Source: Casuarina equisetifolia
Lineage: Eukaryota; Streptophyta; Magnoliopsida; Fagales; Casuarinaceae
NCBI GenBank assembly: GCA_028551475.1
Contig: CM052361.1
Location: 12,779,501 to 12,843,500 of the forward strand
Direction: 5' to 3'
DNA: 64,000 nucleotides
Shown here: positions 24,501 through 35,627 of the stretch, one piece after another
Position numbering within the stretch: the first letter of the stretch is position 1
Layout of the letters: every line of letters begins with the position of its first letter
The notes under the pieces: model-generated
Told to the model about the DNA's origin: nothing
Database searches by the model: none
Seen by the model: the letters and a program-made list of their open reading frames with translations, nothing else
Position numbers and translations under genes: made by a program

Positions 24501-25194
24501 CATCACCTACGGTGACTTCGTTGTCTCCTTGATAAGGCAGCAGCTGGTCCAGGCCCATAAGCTCAGGGGTAACATGATTGGTGGCCCCAGAATCGGGGTA
24601 CCAATCAGTATCAGAGTGGGCCTCAGAAGCTGGGATGGAGGGAGGCCTATATGAGTTGGACTGCATGGATTGGGCAAGGCTGAGAGCCTGGTGGTTTATG
24701 CCGGTATTTGGAGTAGATTGGTTGTAGCGGGCCCGACAGGTTGTGGCCCAGTGTCCAGTGCGGCGACAGATTTGGCACCGAGGTGCACGATGACGGTTGC
24801 CTCCGTCGTGGTTGAAGTGTCCGCTGGCAGGTGGTGGAAAAGGTACAGCGTCACCTGCAGGAGTGTTCCGGCGTGGGATTGGAGTATGGGTGTGGGTCGG
24901 AACCACACCCCTTGGGCGAGCAGGAGGAGTCTGATCCATGGAGAAGGCGACCGTCGGGGACCTGGACTGCTCCGCCAGCTCCAGTTGGGCCTCCTGAGTG
25001 AGAAGAAGGCCATGCAAATCTTCTCTGGTAAGGCCGTTCGTCCGAGTGTGAACGGAAATCGCAGTTGCAAGCGGGGCGTAGGGAGCACCGAGACCGCGAA
25101 AAAGGTGGGTGAGATATTCATTGTCAGAAATTATCTCACCCACACCGGCAAGTTCATCAACCAGAGAGTTGATGTCTTGAAGAAATTCAGACAC
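21515..25194 (-). pseudogene. Copia-B pol: protease, integrase, RT, RNase H
   Basis: One frame from MSEFLQDINSLV downstream. It has a zinc knuckle (CQICRRTGHWATTC), protease DSGATNH, the pre-integrase block KWHQHLGHASF, and integrase with FDIWGP, the second Asp in CDGVVEF (a Gly-to-Val change beside it) and the Glu of AERKHRH. RT has DVKNAFLHG and YVDDIL; RNase H has YSDAGWADD and ARSSTEAEF, then IFTKGL. Stops at 23,131 (TGA for CGA) and 22,294 (TAA for CAA) cut it into three. It would carry out polyprotein cleavage, reverse transcription and integration, but it is not translatable as one protein. The order PR-INT-RT-RH is diagnostic of Copia. Confidence 0.92.
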
Positions 25195-25647
25195 CGAACG
25201 GTGTCCTTTGCTGATTGCTTGAAGTCATAATCAGAGACTGGATGCACGGGCACTGCTTTGAGCTTGGAATTCTGCTGCTAAGGCACTCCAGACATCGAAA
25301 GCGGAATTCTGTTTCGTCAGTTGGCTGACGATGGCATCTGAACAGGTGTTGAGGAGGAGCCCCAACGCAGATTGATCATGCTTCATCCAGTTGGTGTATT
25401 CAGGGGTCGTAACTTGAATCATGGAGCCATCATCATCGGTGATGGTGGCGAACTGAGCAGGGCGTGGAAGAGAACCATCCACGATGGGCAATAGTTCTAT
25501 GGCACGGAGATAAGGCAAAATCCGGGCCTTCCAGACCAAAAAATTTGGTCCTTCTAGCTTAATGGAGCTAGCTGGAATCGAAATGTTTCTGGTGGAAACA
25601 GGAACTGCGGGATGGGTGAGAGCGAAATCAGATTGTGGGTGGGCCAT
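25195..25647 (-). pseudogene. Copia-B gag
   Basis: The likely start is the ATG whose complement ends at 25,647 (MAHPQSDFAL). The open frame itself reaches back to a TTG at the LTR edge. It contains IKLEGPNFLVWKARIL and the gag core ending FDVWSALAAEF. Two TGA codons, six bases apart at about 25,225-25,233, split it from the rest of gag, which stays in the same frame in the downstream open frame. Confidence 0.85.
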
Positions 25648-25694
25648 TTCGGTGAGGATTGGTGGAGAATCGGTCAGGGGCAGTGGCCGACTGG

Positions 25695-25706
25695 CTCTGG
25701 ATACCA
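25695..25706 (-). other. Primer binding site of Copia-B
   Basis: The minus strand reads TGGTATCCAGAG immediately after the 5' LTR, one base longer than the tRNA-Met-type TGGTATCAGAG. Confidence 0.75.
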
Positions 25707-26204
25707 AATTGAAAAAAATAAGAATTTGAATAAATTCTTATTTTCCTTCAAGAACAACTCAAGAACACCAAGAACAATAACTGCGGAAATGGTTTTTGAT
25801 TTCGATGATAAAACTATACAAAATGATTCCAATTTATAGGAATCCTTAAACATACATAAAAAAGGAAAAGGAAAAACGTAATACAAATGAATTTATACAT
25901 ATCTACGATATTGATCTTGAATGGTATGAATCTTTGAGAGAATTTGGGGTTTTTCCCAAATTCAGACTCGATGTGGTAGGTGGTGTGATTTTCTTGACAA
26001 GCCTGAGAAGATCGCATGATTCTGTGCTTGAAATGGAAGGTTTCCGGTGATGGAGTGTTGGCCGGATGTTTCTGGAATGGATCGAAACTTTTGGGGAGAG
26101 AGGAGGCACACCAGCATCTCGCGGCGCACCATTCTCTTGTGATGCAGGGCTGACGTGTCTAGTTTTAGCCACGTGTAGGCTTGTGGCAGCTGACGTGTTT
26201 AACA
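25707..26204 (-). repeat. 5' LTR of Copia-B
   Basis: It matches 21,010-21,506 at about 98% by eye. The minus strand starts TGTTAAACACG. TATA box (CTATAAATTGG) is the complement of 25,829-25,839. Confidence 0.9.
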
Positions 26205-26209
26205 ACCAA

Positions 26210-28170
26210 ATCCACCCCCTTGGAAAAACACCCACAAACAATTTCTAAAACAAAGCACTAACAACCAAAAACATAAAAGTAAAAATATATCTTTTTCTCA
26301 TATGTTATTTCAAAGTAGGCTCTATTAGATCATAATCTGTTGTATTTGTAGCCTTTCCCAAAAGTGCTCTATAAATTATTTTCACGTAACATAAACTTAA
26401 TCATATCTTGAATGGTTTTATTTTTTCTTTCTACCATTCAATTTTTTTTTTGTGTACTAGGAGTTGAAAAACTATAATAACTTTTATTTCAAAATAACAT
26501 TCCTTTGCAGAATCATTTCTTGTTTTTAATATAACCAAATTGTTTTCATTTTAAATTTTCTTATGAAAGTAGACAAACATGCCACAATTTTCATCCTTAT
26601 TTGTAAGATATATATCCAAATATATATTGAGTAGTCATCAACAATGACTAAGGCATAATATTTACCTCCTAGACTTGCCATCTTCTTGAACCTAAGATGT
26701 TTATGTGAATTAATTGAAGTGGTCTAGAAGTTGAGTTCATTTTTAGATTTGAAGGTAACTTATGTGTTTTTTTTGCCTTTTTTTCGCATGATTCACATAC
26801 CCTTTTTTTCTTTAAATTTTAGAATTGATAGACATAATACTAATTTCTTTCTAGATATTTTTTCCAGGAGTTTGGTTCTTGCATGTCCTAACCTCCAAAG
26901 CCATACCAAGCATCTTCATCCCTATTGGTAACCAAACATCTTTCATTAAAAATGTTTAGCATTTTAGTCAATTACTTAAATGTTTCCAAGTCTCTTCTCC
27001 ACAATGTTCATTTCATTTTTCTTACATGTTATTTTGTTGCAATATTATTCGCATTCTACTTTAAAATCTTTATCACATAATCTAATCATACTAAGTAAAT
27101 TATATTTTAGACCCATTAAATGAAGTACATTAGAGATTTGTAATGTTCTAAGTTTATCTATTTTTTTGTAGTTCTTAATCTTTCCTTTGGAATTGACTCT
27201 AAAGGAGACTCTACCTCCATATTTTTGTTCAATTTGAGTAAAGAGCTTCTTCTTTCCTATCATGTGCCTTGAATAGCCACAACTAGGATGGCATAAGTTA
27301 GTAAAGGGTTGTTGTTTCAAGATAGTATACATACCTTGTAAACAACACCAACCAACCTTTGCATTATCTCAAAATAAGGAGCAATCACTACCATTTTCAT
27401 AAGATCATGTAAAGAAAAAAAGCCTTTAGGCAAGTACCCAACTAAGGTGTTTTCTTGTGAAACCTTAGGATATATTTTGGGGCTTTACACAAATAATCCT
27501 AAGTACTATTTCAAATAATTACAAAAGGAGTATAAATGAACAAGTTACAAAGAAAGAATGATCTTTTGGCCAAAACTGAAAGCTTTGAGAATAAATAGTA
27601 GAACTTCTTCTTTTCTAATCTACTTTGTTGCCTATCCTTTTTCTATTTTACTAGTTCAAACATTCTTATTTGAAAGGGCCTTAAGATCCTTCAATTTGTT
27701 AGCTGAAAAAAAAAATAAATCCCAAAATTTTGGCTAGTTAAAGGTAGCCTTTAAGGCTGAGAAACTGCACTTTTTGCCCAACTAAATCCTATTTTTAGCA
27801 AAAAGAATCAACCTCTTGCTTTTAGGCTCTTCCCTAGTTCAAAATGACAACGTTTCATTCTTATTCTTAGGCCAAAAATGGTGCACCTTGTTGCTTAGAG
27901 AATCAATTCTTACATGCTTAGAACATGTTATATGAAGCAACACAAGTGTGTATGATTTAGTGCAAACCAAATTGAACCTGTTATACTACTATGTTATAGT
28001 GCAAACCGAATTGAACCCTTTTTATAACTACATTTTAGTGTAGCAAATATTCAACCATGGTTTTACACAAATTTAATTACATAATACTTATCAAAGAACA
28101 TGAAAAATATATACTCAAATATTAAAAATTTAGGACATTCCTAGTGATAAGGAAAAACATAATTTGAATG
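26210..28170 (-). mobile_element. Copia-F, right fragment (protease to integrase)
   Basis: A very decayed minus-strand Copia. 27,045-27,332 reads GYSRHMIGKKKLF, then VSFRVNSKGKI and LKYNLLSMIRLCDKDF, the protease to pre-integrase block. 26,500-26,940 gives traces of CESCEKKA, STSRPLQLIHINI and integrase catalytic-core wording. 26,210-26,300 reads toward VFPRGWIW and is continued at 21,004. The gag side (27,400-28,170) is too worn to place. It is bounded on the right by the LTR end of Copia-E. Confidence 0.6.
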
Positions 28171-28660
28171 AGAAGAAAATTAGAATTTAATACAAAAGGC
28201 TATCTAGAATAGTTATAGCTTAGATTTGATAAAAAAAAAAACCTTAAAATAAAAGTGGCTAAAGAAACCTTTATATATAGGTGGCCGAGTCCATTACATA
28301 AAACCAAAAGTCTTATACCAAACTTGCTAAGAATCTTCTTAATGGTTGGTAAAGTTAGTGGGCAATCCATACTAGATGACATTGGTCTAAGCTTTGTTCA
28401 TAAAGTCCTTTTTAGTTCTCATAAGACTTTGTCTAGTAAGTGCTTTCATAGGAATTCATGTCAATCCTTATCCATTTGGTAATATGAAGATTTGATGACT
28501 ACACTTGATAGGTAAAGCAAATCTAGATCTTTCTCTTGGCTAATATCGCTTGAAAGTTGAGATGTATCCAAGATTTTCAACAATCTTACTTGTCCTCGAA
28601 ATATAAGCATTATGTAGAGCATGTAGTGCATGAAAAATGTGAGGCTTAACTAATTGTTTA
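28171..28660 (-). repeat. 3' LTR of Copia-E
   Basis: It is related along its length, perhaps three quarters identical by eye, to 39,829-40,338 in the same orientation. Shared stretches include AGAAGAAAA.TAGAATTTAA, GTGGC.GAGTCCATTA and TTGAAAG..GAGATGTATCCAAGAT. No primer site lies to its left, and RNase H lies to its right, which marks it as the 3' LTR. The right boundary is approximate. Confidence 0.72.
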
Positions 28661-28776
28661 CTTTACATTGAATCCTAAGTTTGCACATTCATAGTTTGAT
28701 TTGAAGATTTAACTCTAATCGAAGGAGTTTTTTCCCCAATTTTGAGCACAACAAAGCTACATTCTCTTATAGTCCT

Positions 28777-30180
28777 TTACGAGCTTGGTATGTTTATGCC
28801 AAGCTTGTTTCTAAGTGCAATGAAAGTCTCTTTTGGCAAGGGCTTTGTTAGTATATCCACAAGTTGCAATAAGCTGGGAACAGAAGTCATGATTAATATG
28901 CCTTGTGCCATGTTTTCACACATAAAGTAAAAGTCAACTTTTGAGTGCTTTAAGCAATAATGAAATGTGGGCTTTGTAGTGAGTTGAATAAGTAAGTTGT
29001 CATAGTGAAGAATCATTGGGTGAATTGATTGACACCTAAGCAAAACAACAAATAAAGTAGCCATGTTATTTTGGCAATACTAGTAGTTAAGGCATGGTAC
29101 TTTGCTTTTGCAAAAGACAGTGAGATGGTGCTTTTCCTCTTTTCCTCTTGGCTACCCATGACACAAAGCTTTAATAAAAATATAGAAGTTTATTGTAAAA
29201 TGTTGGGTATTAGTGTAGCCAGCCTAATTGGCATCCGTGAAAGCATAAAGGTTCACGATGTAGTGACGATGGATATTTAGATCATATGTTACCATTCCTT
29301 GTAAATAATGAATTACTCTCTTAAGATTGTAAAAGTCTTGGACTGGTGGGGCACTTATTTTCTATTAGGGACAATTTATAAAGAAACTTATATTTCAAGA
29401 TAGCATATTTTAGGTCCCCGAGGAGACTTTAGTTTGACATGCAAATGGAACATCTCGGTTAGCAATATAAGTAGGCTTCATTGACATATGCATTAGGAGT
29501 GTTAAGCAATGATCCATCTTTGCCTAGTGAATGATATTAGCTATGTAGTTTTCTTGATTTAGAAAAAGACAATCTGCATTATGAGTAACTTGCACTCTTA
29601 GAAAGAAATGTAATCTACTTAGATCTTTAACTAGGAATGTAGAACTAAGTTGACGGATGGAAACATCAATGTGCATGAGTGAACTTCTAGTGGCAAGTAA
29701 GTGATCCACATATGAATACCTTCTTGTTAAACATTAACAAAGAAAAGTTAAATGGAAAGTAAATGAAAGTATGATTAAGGATAAAACTTGACAATCAATT
29801 TCACCAAGCTTTGGGTGATTGTTTAAGGTCATATAGTGAACGATATTGCTAATAAATGTGATTTGGGAAGTGTCAGTCATGGAAACTAAGAGCTTATTCC
29901 ATGAACATGGGCTCAGATAGAAATCCATGGAGAAACTCATTCTCCACATCAAGTTGCCTTAGCTTCTAGTCCTAAATGCTTGCCAAAGTAAAGATGACTT
30001 GCATAGTGGTAAGACGCATTATGAGGCTAAACATATCCAAGTAATCGATCCAAGCTCTTATAAGAACCCTTTTACAACAAGTTTGGCCTTGAGCATTCAA
30101 GCATCTCATTTAATCCCATCTTAGGTTTAAAAATTTATTTACAACTAATAATGTGCATCTTAAGCGCACATGGATTTAAG
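28777..30180 (-). pseudogene. Copia-E reverse transcriptase and RNase H
   Basis: Decayed minus-strand coding region. RT traces run from K-L-V-V-K-G-F near 30,070 through RQLDVENEF (about 29,940-29,970). LVKDLSRLHFFLRVQV follows at 29,524-29,709. RNase H reads YAFTDAN near 29,250 and ends with HYDNLL, KHSKVDFYF and VDILTKPLPKETFIALRNKLG at 28,777-29,064. Many stops and frameshifts. It directly precedes the 3' LTR, as expected for Copia order. Confidence 0.75.
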
Positions 30181-30239
30181 AGACTAGGTAACATTATGTA
30201 TTAACACACACATCTCAACCAGCATAACTATTTCCCATC

Positions 30240-31240
30240 CTAGGTGTTCCAAGTTGTTAGAACAGGAATGATGTAAGAGCATCCAAATTAACTCACACTA
30301 GTGATCCAGCCCATATGTTGTTCATGTTAGCAAATACAAGTATGGGTCATAACTTGATTCAACAGGTTCGGAAGCCCAAGATATAGAATTCTTTGAAAAT
30401 TTTAAATTATTTATGTTTTCTTAATTGTTTAGATTTTGTTAGTTGTCTAAGAATTTCTTACTTTTTTGAGATTTTCGAATGGTTTGGGGTTTCTTAATTT
30501 TTGGAATTTTTTAGTTGCCTAGGATTCTTGGATTCTCTGGAATTCCTTAAGTGTTAAACTTAGTTTTCAATTATAAAAAGGAGTCTTATTTTGAATGAAA
30601 AAGAGTTTTCTTTTGTTTTAATTTTTAAGTCTTTTCTTTTTATTTAAATTTCATGTCTTTATTTTAAGTCTTTAATTTTCCTGTGATTTATCTTTTCTCC
30701 ATTGTTAATTTCAAGCCTTTACTTTCATCATTCTTTAAATTCAAGCCTTTAATTAATGCCTTGACCTTCTTGCCTTTAATTTTCATGTAATTTATCTTTC
30801 CATGTTTTTTAAATTTCATAGCTTTAGTTCATGTCTTTAAATTTCATGGCTTTAGTTCACGTCTTAAACTTCAATGCAATTTATCTCTTGCACTTTATTG
30901 TTCTTGTACCTTTAAAATTTGTAAAGGTCTATAATTACCTTATTATTAGTTTGTCTAGCCTAAGCTCACTCATTACTCACCTCGGGTGTTTAACAAAACA
31001 TACAATGGGTTTGGCTTATGAACTCCAAGTTGTCCTCTAGTCATCATATTATGGATTCAGACTAGTGAAGTTAAAGGTTGAAATGACAATTGGGGTGTGG
31101 TGGTGACTTGTTGGGGTGTTTTGAGTTCCTATGGTCGCATTGTATAGTTAGATGGGTCACTAAGCTTGGAGAAAAAGGTGAGTCTAGAAAGAGTTAGGAG
31201 GGATTTTGATTCAAAGTTGCAGGAAGTGATAATGAATGAA
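30240..31240. other. T-rich unassigned block within Copia-E
   Basis: It separates the Copia-E linker (31,240-31,560) from its RT. About 30,600-30,900 is an irregular array of short T-rich units such as AAGTCTTTAATTTT and TTTCATGTCTTTA. A TATA-like ATTATAAAAAGGAG lies near 30,570. It may be another inserted LTR, but no duplication or clear ends were found. Confidence 0.35.
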
Positions 31241-31846
31241 TGGTAAAGGCATCAATTGCAAGTGGTTTTTTTGTAGGTGGTGCTAAAGTTATTGGCTCAA
31301 TGTTAAAATGTTTCCTAGTTTTTCTGCATGAAACAAGCAAGTTTGCAATTTCTATGTCTTCCACATAAGGCTTTATTGGGACTTCTAAACTTTCATATAG
31401 GATCTTGTATTAGCATGTTGTGTAGGTCCATTGAAAGGGGGTGGAATACTTAAATCACTCTTGTGATTTTCCCTAACTTTGGGTTCTTCTTGTGAGATTT
31501 CCTTGCCATTTAAGGAATGAACGAGATTATTTTCTATTGACATGGAGTGCTACTAGGGATATGCTAAGTGATGACTTTCATGATGGTTGGCGTAAATGTT
31601 AATGGCTACAAAGTTTGAAGTAATTGCCTTGTTAGTAGAAGATTGATCATAATCTTCACTTTACAAAAAAAGGGAAACTTAATGTCCTTGAGATGTTGAC
31701 TTAGCAAACTTAAATTTATTTTCTTCATATAGGATATGGCGAAAGATGAAAATACCTATATCATTTGTGTTATTAGCTATATCCAACAAAAATACAAGGA
31801 AGAAACTTGGTAGATATTTTTTAGTTAAATTCTTCCAAAGACAAGG
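31241..31846 (-). pseudogene. Copia-E integrase C-terminus and linker
   Basis: The minus strand reads IFIFRHILYEENKFKFAKSTSQ at 31,680-31,760, the usual integrase end. It is followed by a linker with FNGPTQHANTRSY near 31,400. A second frame gives CIFVGYS near 31,800. The upstream part of integrase continues at 33,466, across the solo LTR. Confidence 0.62.
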
Positions 31847-31851
31847 GTAAC

Positions 31852-33460
31852 TGTTGGAAAATAGGGTTTTGTTGTGACTAAAAATACTTTTAGTAAATAT
31901 CAATTCTTGAAATATGTTTTTATATGTACAAAAAGAAAAATTATAGGAAGTAAAAGGTGTACAAATTATAATATCAATTAATAATATTATAAAGTAATCG
32001 GGTTCCTACATTCCTTCATAAAACATATTCTTAAAGTTCTTGTGACATATATTTGAATATTTGAATAATTGAATATTTGAATATTTCTTTAAGAAATAGA
32101 ATATATTTGATTATATTTTATTTAGGAATATGATACTTGGTTTAATGTAATTGTAGGAACATGAAGGGCATTGACTCTATCTTAATACTAGTTCAAAGTC
32201 AATATATGTAGTACACCAAAATATGAACTTTGTAAAAGATCATACTTTTGGACCGTGTTTACATAATTAAAATTTGGAACATGTTGATATTGGACCGTGT
32301 TTATCTACTGGATCCTTTATTACTATACTAGACCCTTGTTGTTGGATCGAGACTATGTGATGTGGCCCAAGCTCGCATTAGCCCAATCTTGCTGGAGTTT
32401 CCTCACACTACAATGTCGTCTTGTCTATCACAGAAGCACCCTACCACGATGTCATCTCACTTAATAGAAAAACCCACATAAGAGGTCTCTCTCGATGATT
32501 CTACCCTAGCCATTTCACTCATCTCCAATGTCATCTTTGCTTCTCTCAAGCGTCAAAACCTCAATAGGAGGATTTTGGAGAGGACAGGCTGTCAGAACAG
32601 TCAGATTTTAGCTCTAAAGGCTTATATGAAGCTGATTGATAGATAGCCTACTATTCCTAACAGAAAGAAAGCTATGGTTCAAGTTTGATCCTAAAAGGCC
32701 CTAGATTTGCTTCCTATTTAAAGGAGATGTGTGCGTGAAGATTTCTCCTTGATGATTTACATCTATTTGAAGCGTTCTCTATATGAAGAAAGTCTCTTAA
32801 GCTCACCTTCTATTTAATTCGAGTTTGCTCATCTCTCGGTGACTCACAAGGGTTCGGTGATATTCAACTATCTTATTTGATCTTCGATTATATACTCAAT
32901 CATAGCTTGTATAACATTATTTATGTGCTAATTTCATTTATAAACATTTACTGCACATAAATTTTGAAGAAAATCAAAAACCCTAATTTATTAAAATTAG
33001 GGATTTCGTGATAGGAGCTCTGTATCTTGATATATATGCTTAAATAGCTCCTTTGATTAGTAATATCCCCTAAACTAACATATTATTTGGGGATGTGCTA
33101 CTGTACATGATCTTTTGATCATAACTTGTATTCGGACTTGAAAATTCCTTTGAGAAGGAATTATTTGGATTAGGGAGAACATGTTCTCCTAATCAGGTTA
33201 AGTAAAGGTAACTTCAATCGGTTGGATTGAAGGAAAAGAGGGTGGACGTAGGACTCTAAGATAGAGTGTTGAACCACCGTGGTAAATTGGGTGTTGATTC
33301 TTTTGCTCTTCACTTGCTTAAATAATTCTGTTTGTTTGATTGCTTATTATCACATAAATTGTTAAATTAATTGATTGAAATTTTTATATCATACAAAAGC
33401 GTTGATTTGGTAGAATAACAATTCAACCCTCCCCTTCTTGTTAAGCCATAAAACCCAATA
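31852..33460 (+). mobile_element. Solo LTR (1.6 kb) inserted in Copia-E integrase
   Basis: It starts TGTTGGAAAATAGGG and ends CCCAATA (probably CA before a C-to-T change). Exact GTAAC flanks lie at 31,847-31,851 and 33,461-33,465. The interior has no coding sequence. It shows LTR-like features: TATTTAAAGG at about 32,715, and the CGTAGGACTCTAAG..GAACCACCGTGG block seen in SIRE/Maximus-like LTRs. The integrase reading continues on either side. Orientation is inferred from the TATA-like box. Confidence 0.75.
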
Positions 33461-33465
33461 GTAAC

Positions 33466-34860
33466 AACTTGTTCCAAAGACTCTTAGGAACCATCATTTG
33501 ATATGCAATTACATAGTTTCGCAAAAAGAGAGGCATTTGACAATACTAAAGTAGGCAATTAGTTAATAACATATGCTACTGTTAAAGAGGCTTTTGTCCA
33601 GTACTTGGGAGGTTTACTTGATTGAATTAACATAAAACATATTGGTTCGACAATGTGTCAATGTCTCCCTTCCCCCAACATTAATCTTTTTTTTTCCTAA
33701 GGTATAAGAATAGGAGAATTGTTGTAATATTTCATTTTCTAAAAAAAAAAGTTACTAATTCATTACTAGTGTATTCTCCCCCAATGTTAAAGTGAAGGAT
33801 TTTGACCTTTGTATTAATTTTTCTTTCAACCATAATTTTGAAGTTAATGAAAATCTAATAGAATTCAAATTTCTTCTTTAAAGGCTAAATTCAAGTAAAA
33901 CAAGTACATTCATCTACAAAAAATAGTGTCATATAAAAAATTCTAACAAGATGGTAGAATGAAAGGTCCTTATAGATCATTGTGTACATTTTCCAAAGGA
34001 ACACTTGATTCATGAGTGGAAGTTGAAAATTATAGTTAATGACTTTTACTTACTGGACATGTAGAATATATGCCAGGTATTTCACCTTTTATTTTAACAC
34101 ATTATAATGATTCGAGTAGCGTTAAAATTTGGAGGCTTGTGTGTCCAAGTCTCATATATTATATATTGTTAGGAGTTTGTTTTCAATGAGAGAATAATGC
34201 TTGAACTTTTTAGTTAAGTAGTACATAGACATCTCATCTCCTATATCCCTTGAGGAGAGTTTCTTGCATGGTCAAATCTTTAACAACAAAGAAATTATTA
34301 TAAAAAAATTACTTCACATGGATAGTCATCAGTAAGTTTTAAGATAGACAATAAATTATGCTTGATCTAAGGTTCTACTAGAATTGAATTCAATTGTAAT
34401 GGATCATTCTTTGATTTAATAGTGCCAATATGAGTTATGGAAAATTGCAGTTCCATTGTGCAGAACAATAAAGGAGAGTAAACTTGTTGAATCTATTGTG
34501 CAAGAAGAAACATTAGAATTAGCCACCCAATCTTTAGAGTTTGACTCATGAATTTGTAGAACAACTAGTAACTAGTGCCTTTGGAATATTATGAGATTGA
34601 AAGGTATGATTGAATTAATTATAGTACTCCAATGTTGTGTGCCCCTTCCTTTCATAGATGTACTAGGTTAGGATATTACGAAGAAGGAGGTTAGTGTTTG
34701 TACCTAAAGGTTTCTTAACTTGTGGTTGATTGACATTTTCTACCCCCTTAGTAGCTGTTTTGGTTTCTATTTCTAGGTGTAGTGGGTCCAAATCCTCTTC
34801 GTTATGAGGTGAACTGTCCTAGTGAGCCATGAGATCGTTCTGTTTCGTCCTCTTTGTCCT
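33466..34860 (-). pseudogene. Copia-E protease and integrase N-terminal half
   Basis: Decayed. The minus strand at 34,340-34,560 gives the protease to pre-integrase path, with IKHNLLSILKLTDD near 34,350. 33,780-34,200 gives worn pre-integrase and integrase zinc-region wording. 33,470-33,600 reads PKYWTKASLTVAYVIN.LPT and toward LRVFG, the integrase C-terminal half. It stops at the edge of the Copia-D LTR. Confidence 0.62.
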
Positions 34861-34886
34861 TTTCTCTTAGAGAAAAAGGTTTCATT

Positions 34887-35572
34887 TGTTGGGTTGGTCC
34901 AGCCCATATTTAGGGACTTATTATTGGATCTAATTAGGGTAATGTAGCCCTAAGGTTTAAAAGAAAAAATATAGGGTTTTTTCTTTAAGAGAAGAGGTGT
35001 GTGGCCGTCATAAAGAAAAGAGAGAGAGAAAAGAAAAGAGCAGAATTTCGCAGGAATTAGAGGTCATGCGCAGCAGTTGATCAAACATCTGATCAAGGTC
35101 GATCCGTGGTCCGATTGAGCTGATTTTTTGTCAACAGGTTCGGGATTGGGTGTTCTTCATTGTGAATGGTTGGATCGTCGTTTGGAGCTCTTGAAGTCAG
35201 TAGATTGTGGTCGAAAATCTGAGTGATATTTCTCCAACTTTTCTTGGTTAAGTTGTTGTTTACAACTTGTTCTTCACTATTTATTGGTGATTCTATTGTT
35301 GTTGAATCAGTAAACATTTGTCCTGTTGCTATTGTTAAGGACTTGATTGGGTTGTATCCTAACGATTGATATAATGGAGATTTGGGTGGACTCCGTGATC
35401 GGTCTCGTGGTTTTTTATCCTTCACATTGGAGGAGTTTTTCCACGTAGAAATTCTTTTGTGTTGATTGTGATTTGCTTAGTTTACTTGTGATTCGAATAC
35501 ATCGTTGGTGTTTTAGTATTTCCTCATAGGTTCAATCAAAGTGGAAAACTTTATATGTCGTTTTTCCCATCA
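34887..35572 (+). repeat. 5' LTR of Copia-D
   Basis: 686 bp, starting TGTTGGGTTGGTCC and ending CCCATCA. It contains AGAGAGAGAAAAG leader-type sequence. No second copy lies in the window, so its age cannot be read from LTR divergence. Confidence 0.78.
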
Positions 35573-35575
35573 TAG

Positions 35576-35587
35576 TGGTATCAAGAG
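35576..35587 (+). other. Primer binding site of Copia-D
   Basis: TGGTATCAAGAG, three bases after the LTR; tRNA-Met type with one extra A. Confidence 0.78.
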
Positions 35588-35627
35588 TTTAGGTTATGGT
35601 TGTTTTATCTTTGGATTTGATTGAACG

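Larger units (their letters stand above)
21010..26204 (-). mobile_element. Young full-length Copia retrotransposon (Copia-B)
   Basis: A 5.2-kb element with two LTRs of about 497 bp, differing at about 11 positions plus one indel. It has a tRNA-Met-type primer site, one long gag-pol frame and a G-rich polypurine tract. ACCAA flanks it exactly on both sides (21,005-21,009 and 26,205-26,209). The coding frame has no frameshift, only nonsense codons: two in gag (about 25,225-25,233), one at 23,131 and one at 22,294. All four are TGA or TAA where CGA or CAA is expected. It is inserted in the integrase of Copia-F. Confidence 0.93.

Noticed and set aside
24670..25230. 186-codon plus-strand frame opposite Copia-B gag-pol
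   Set aside because: Antisense shadow of the real minus-strand coding region; no independent protein resemblance.
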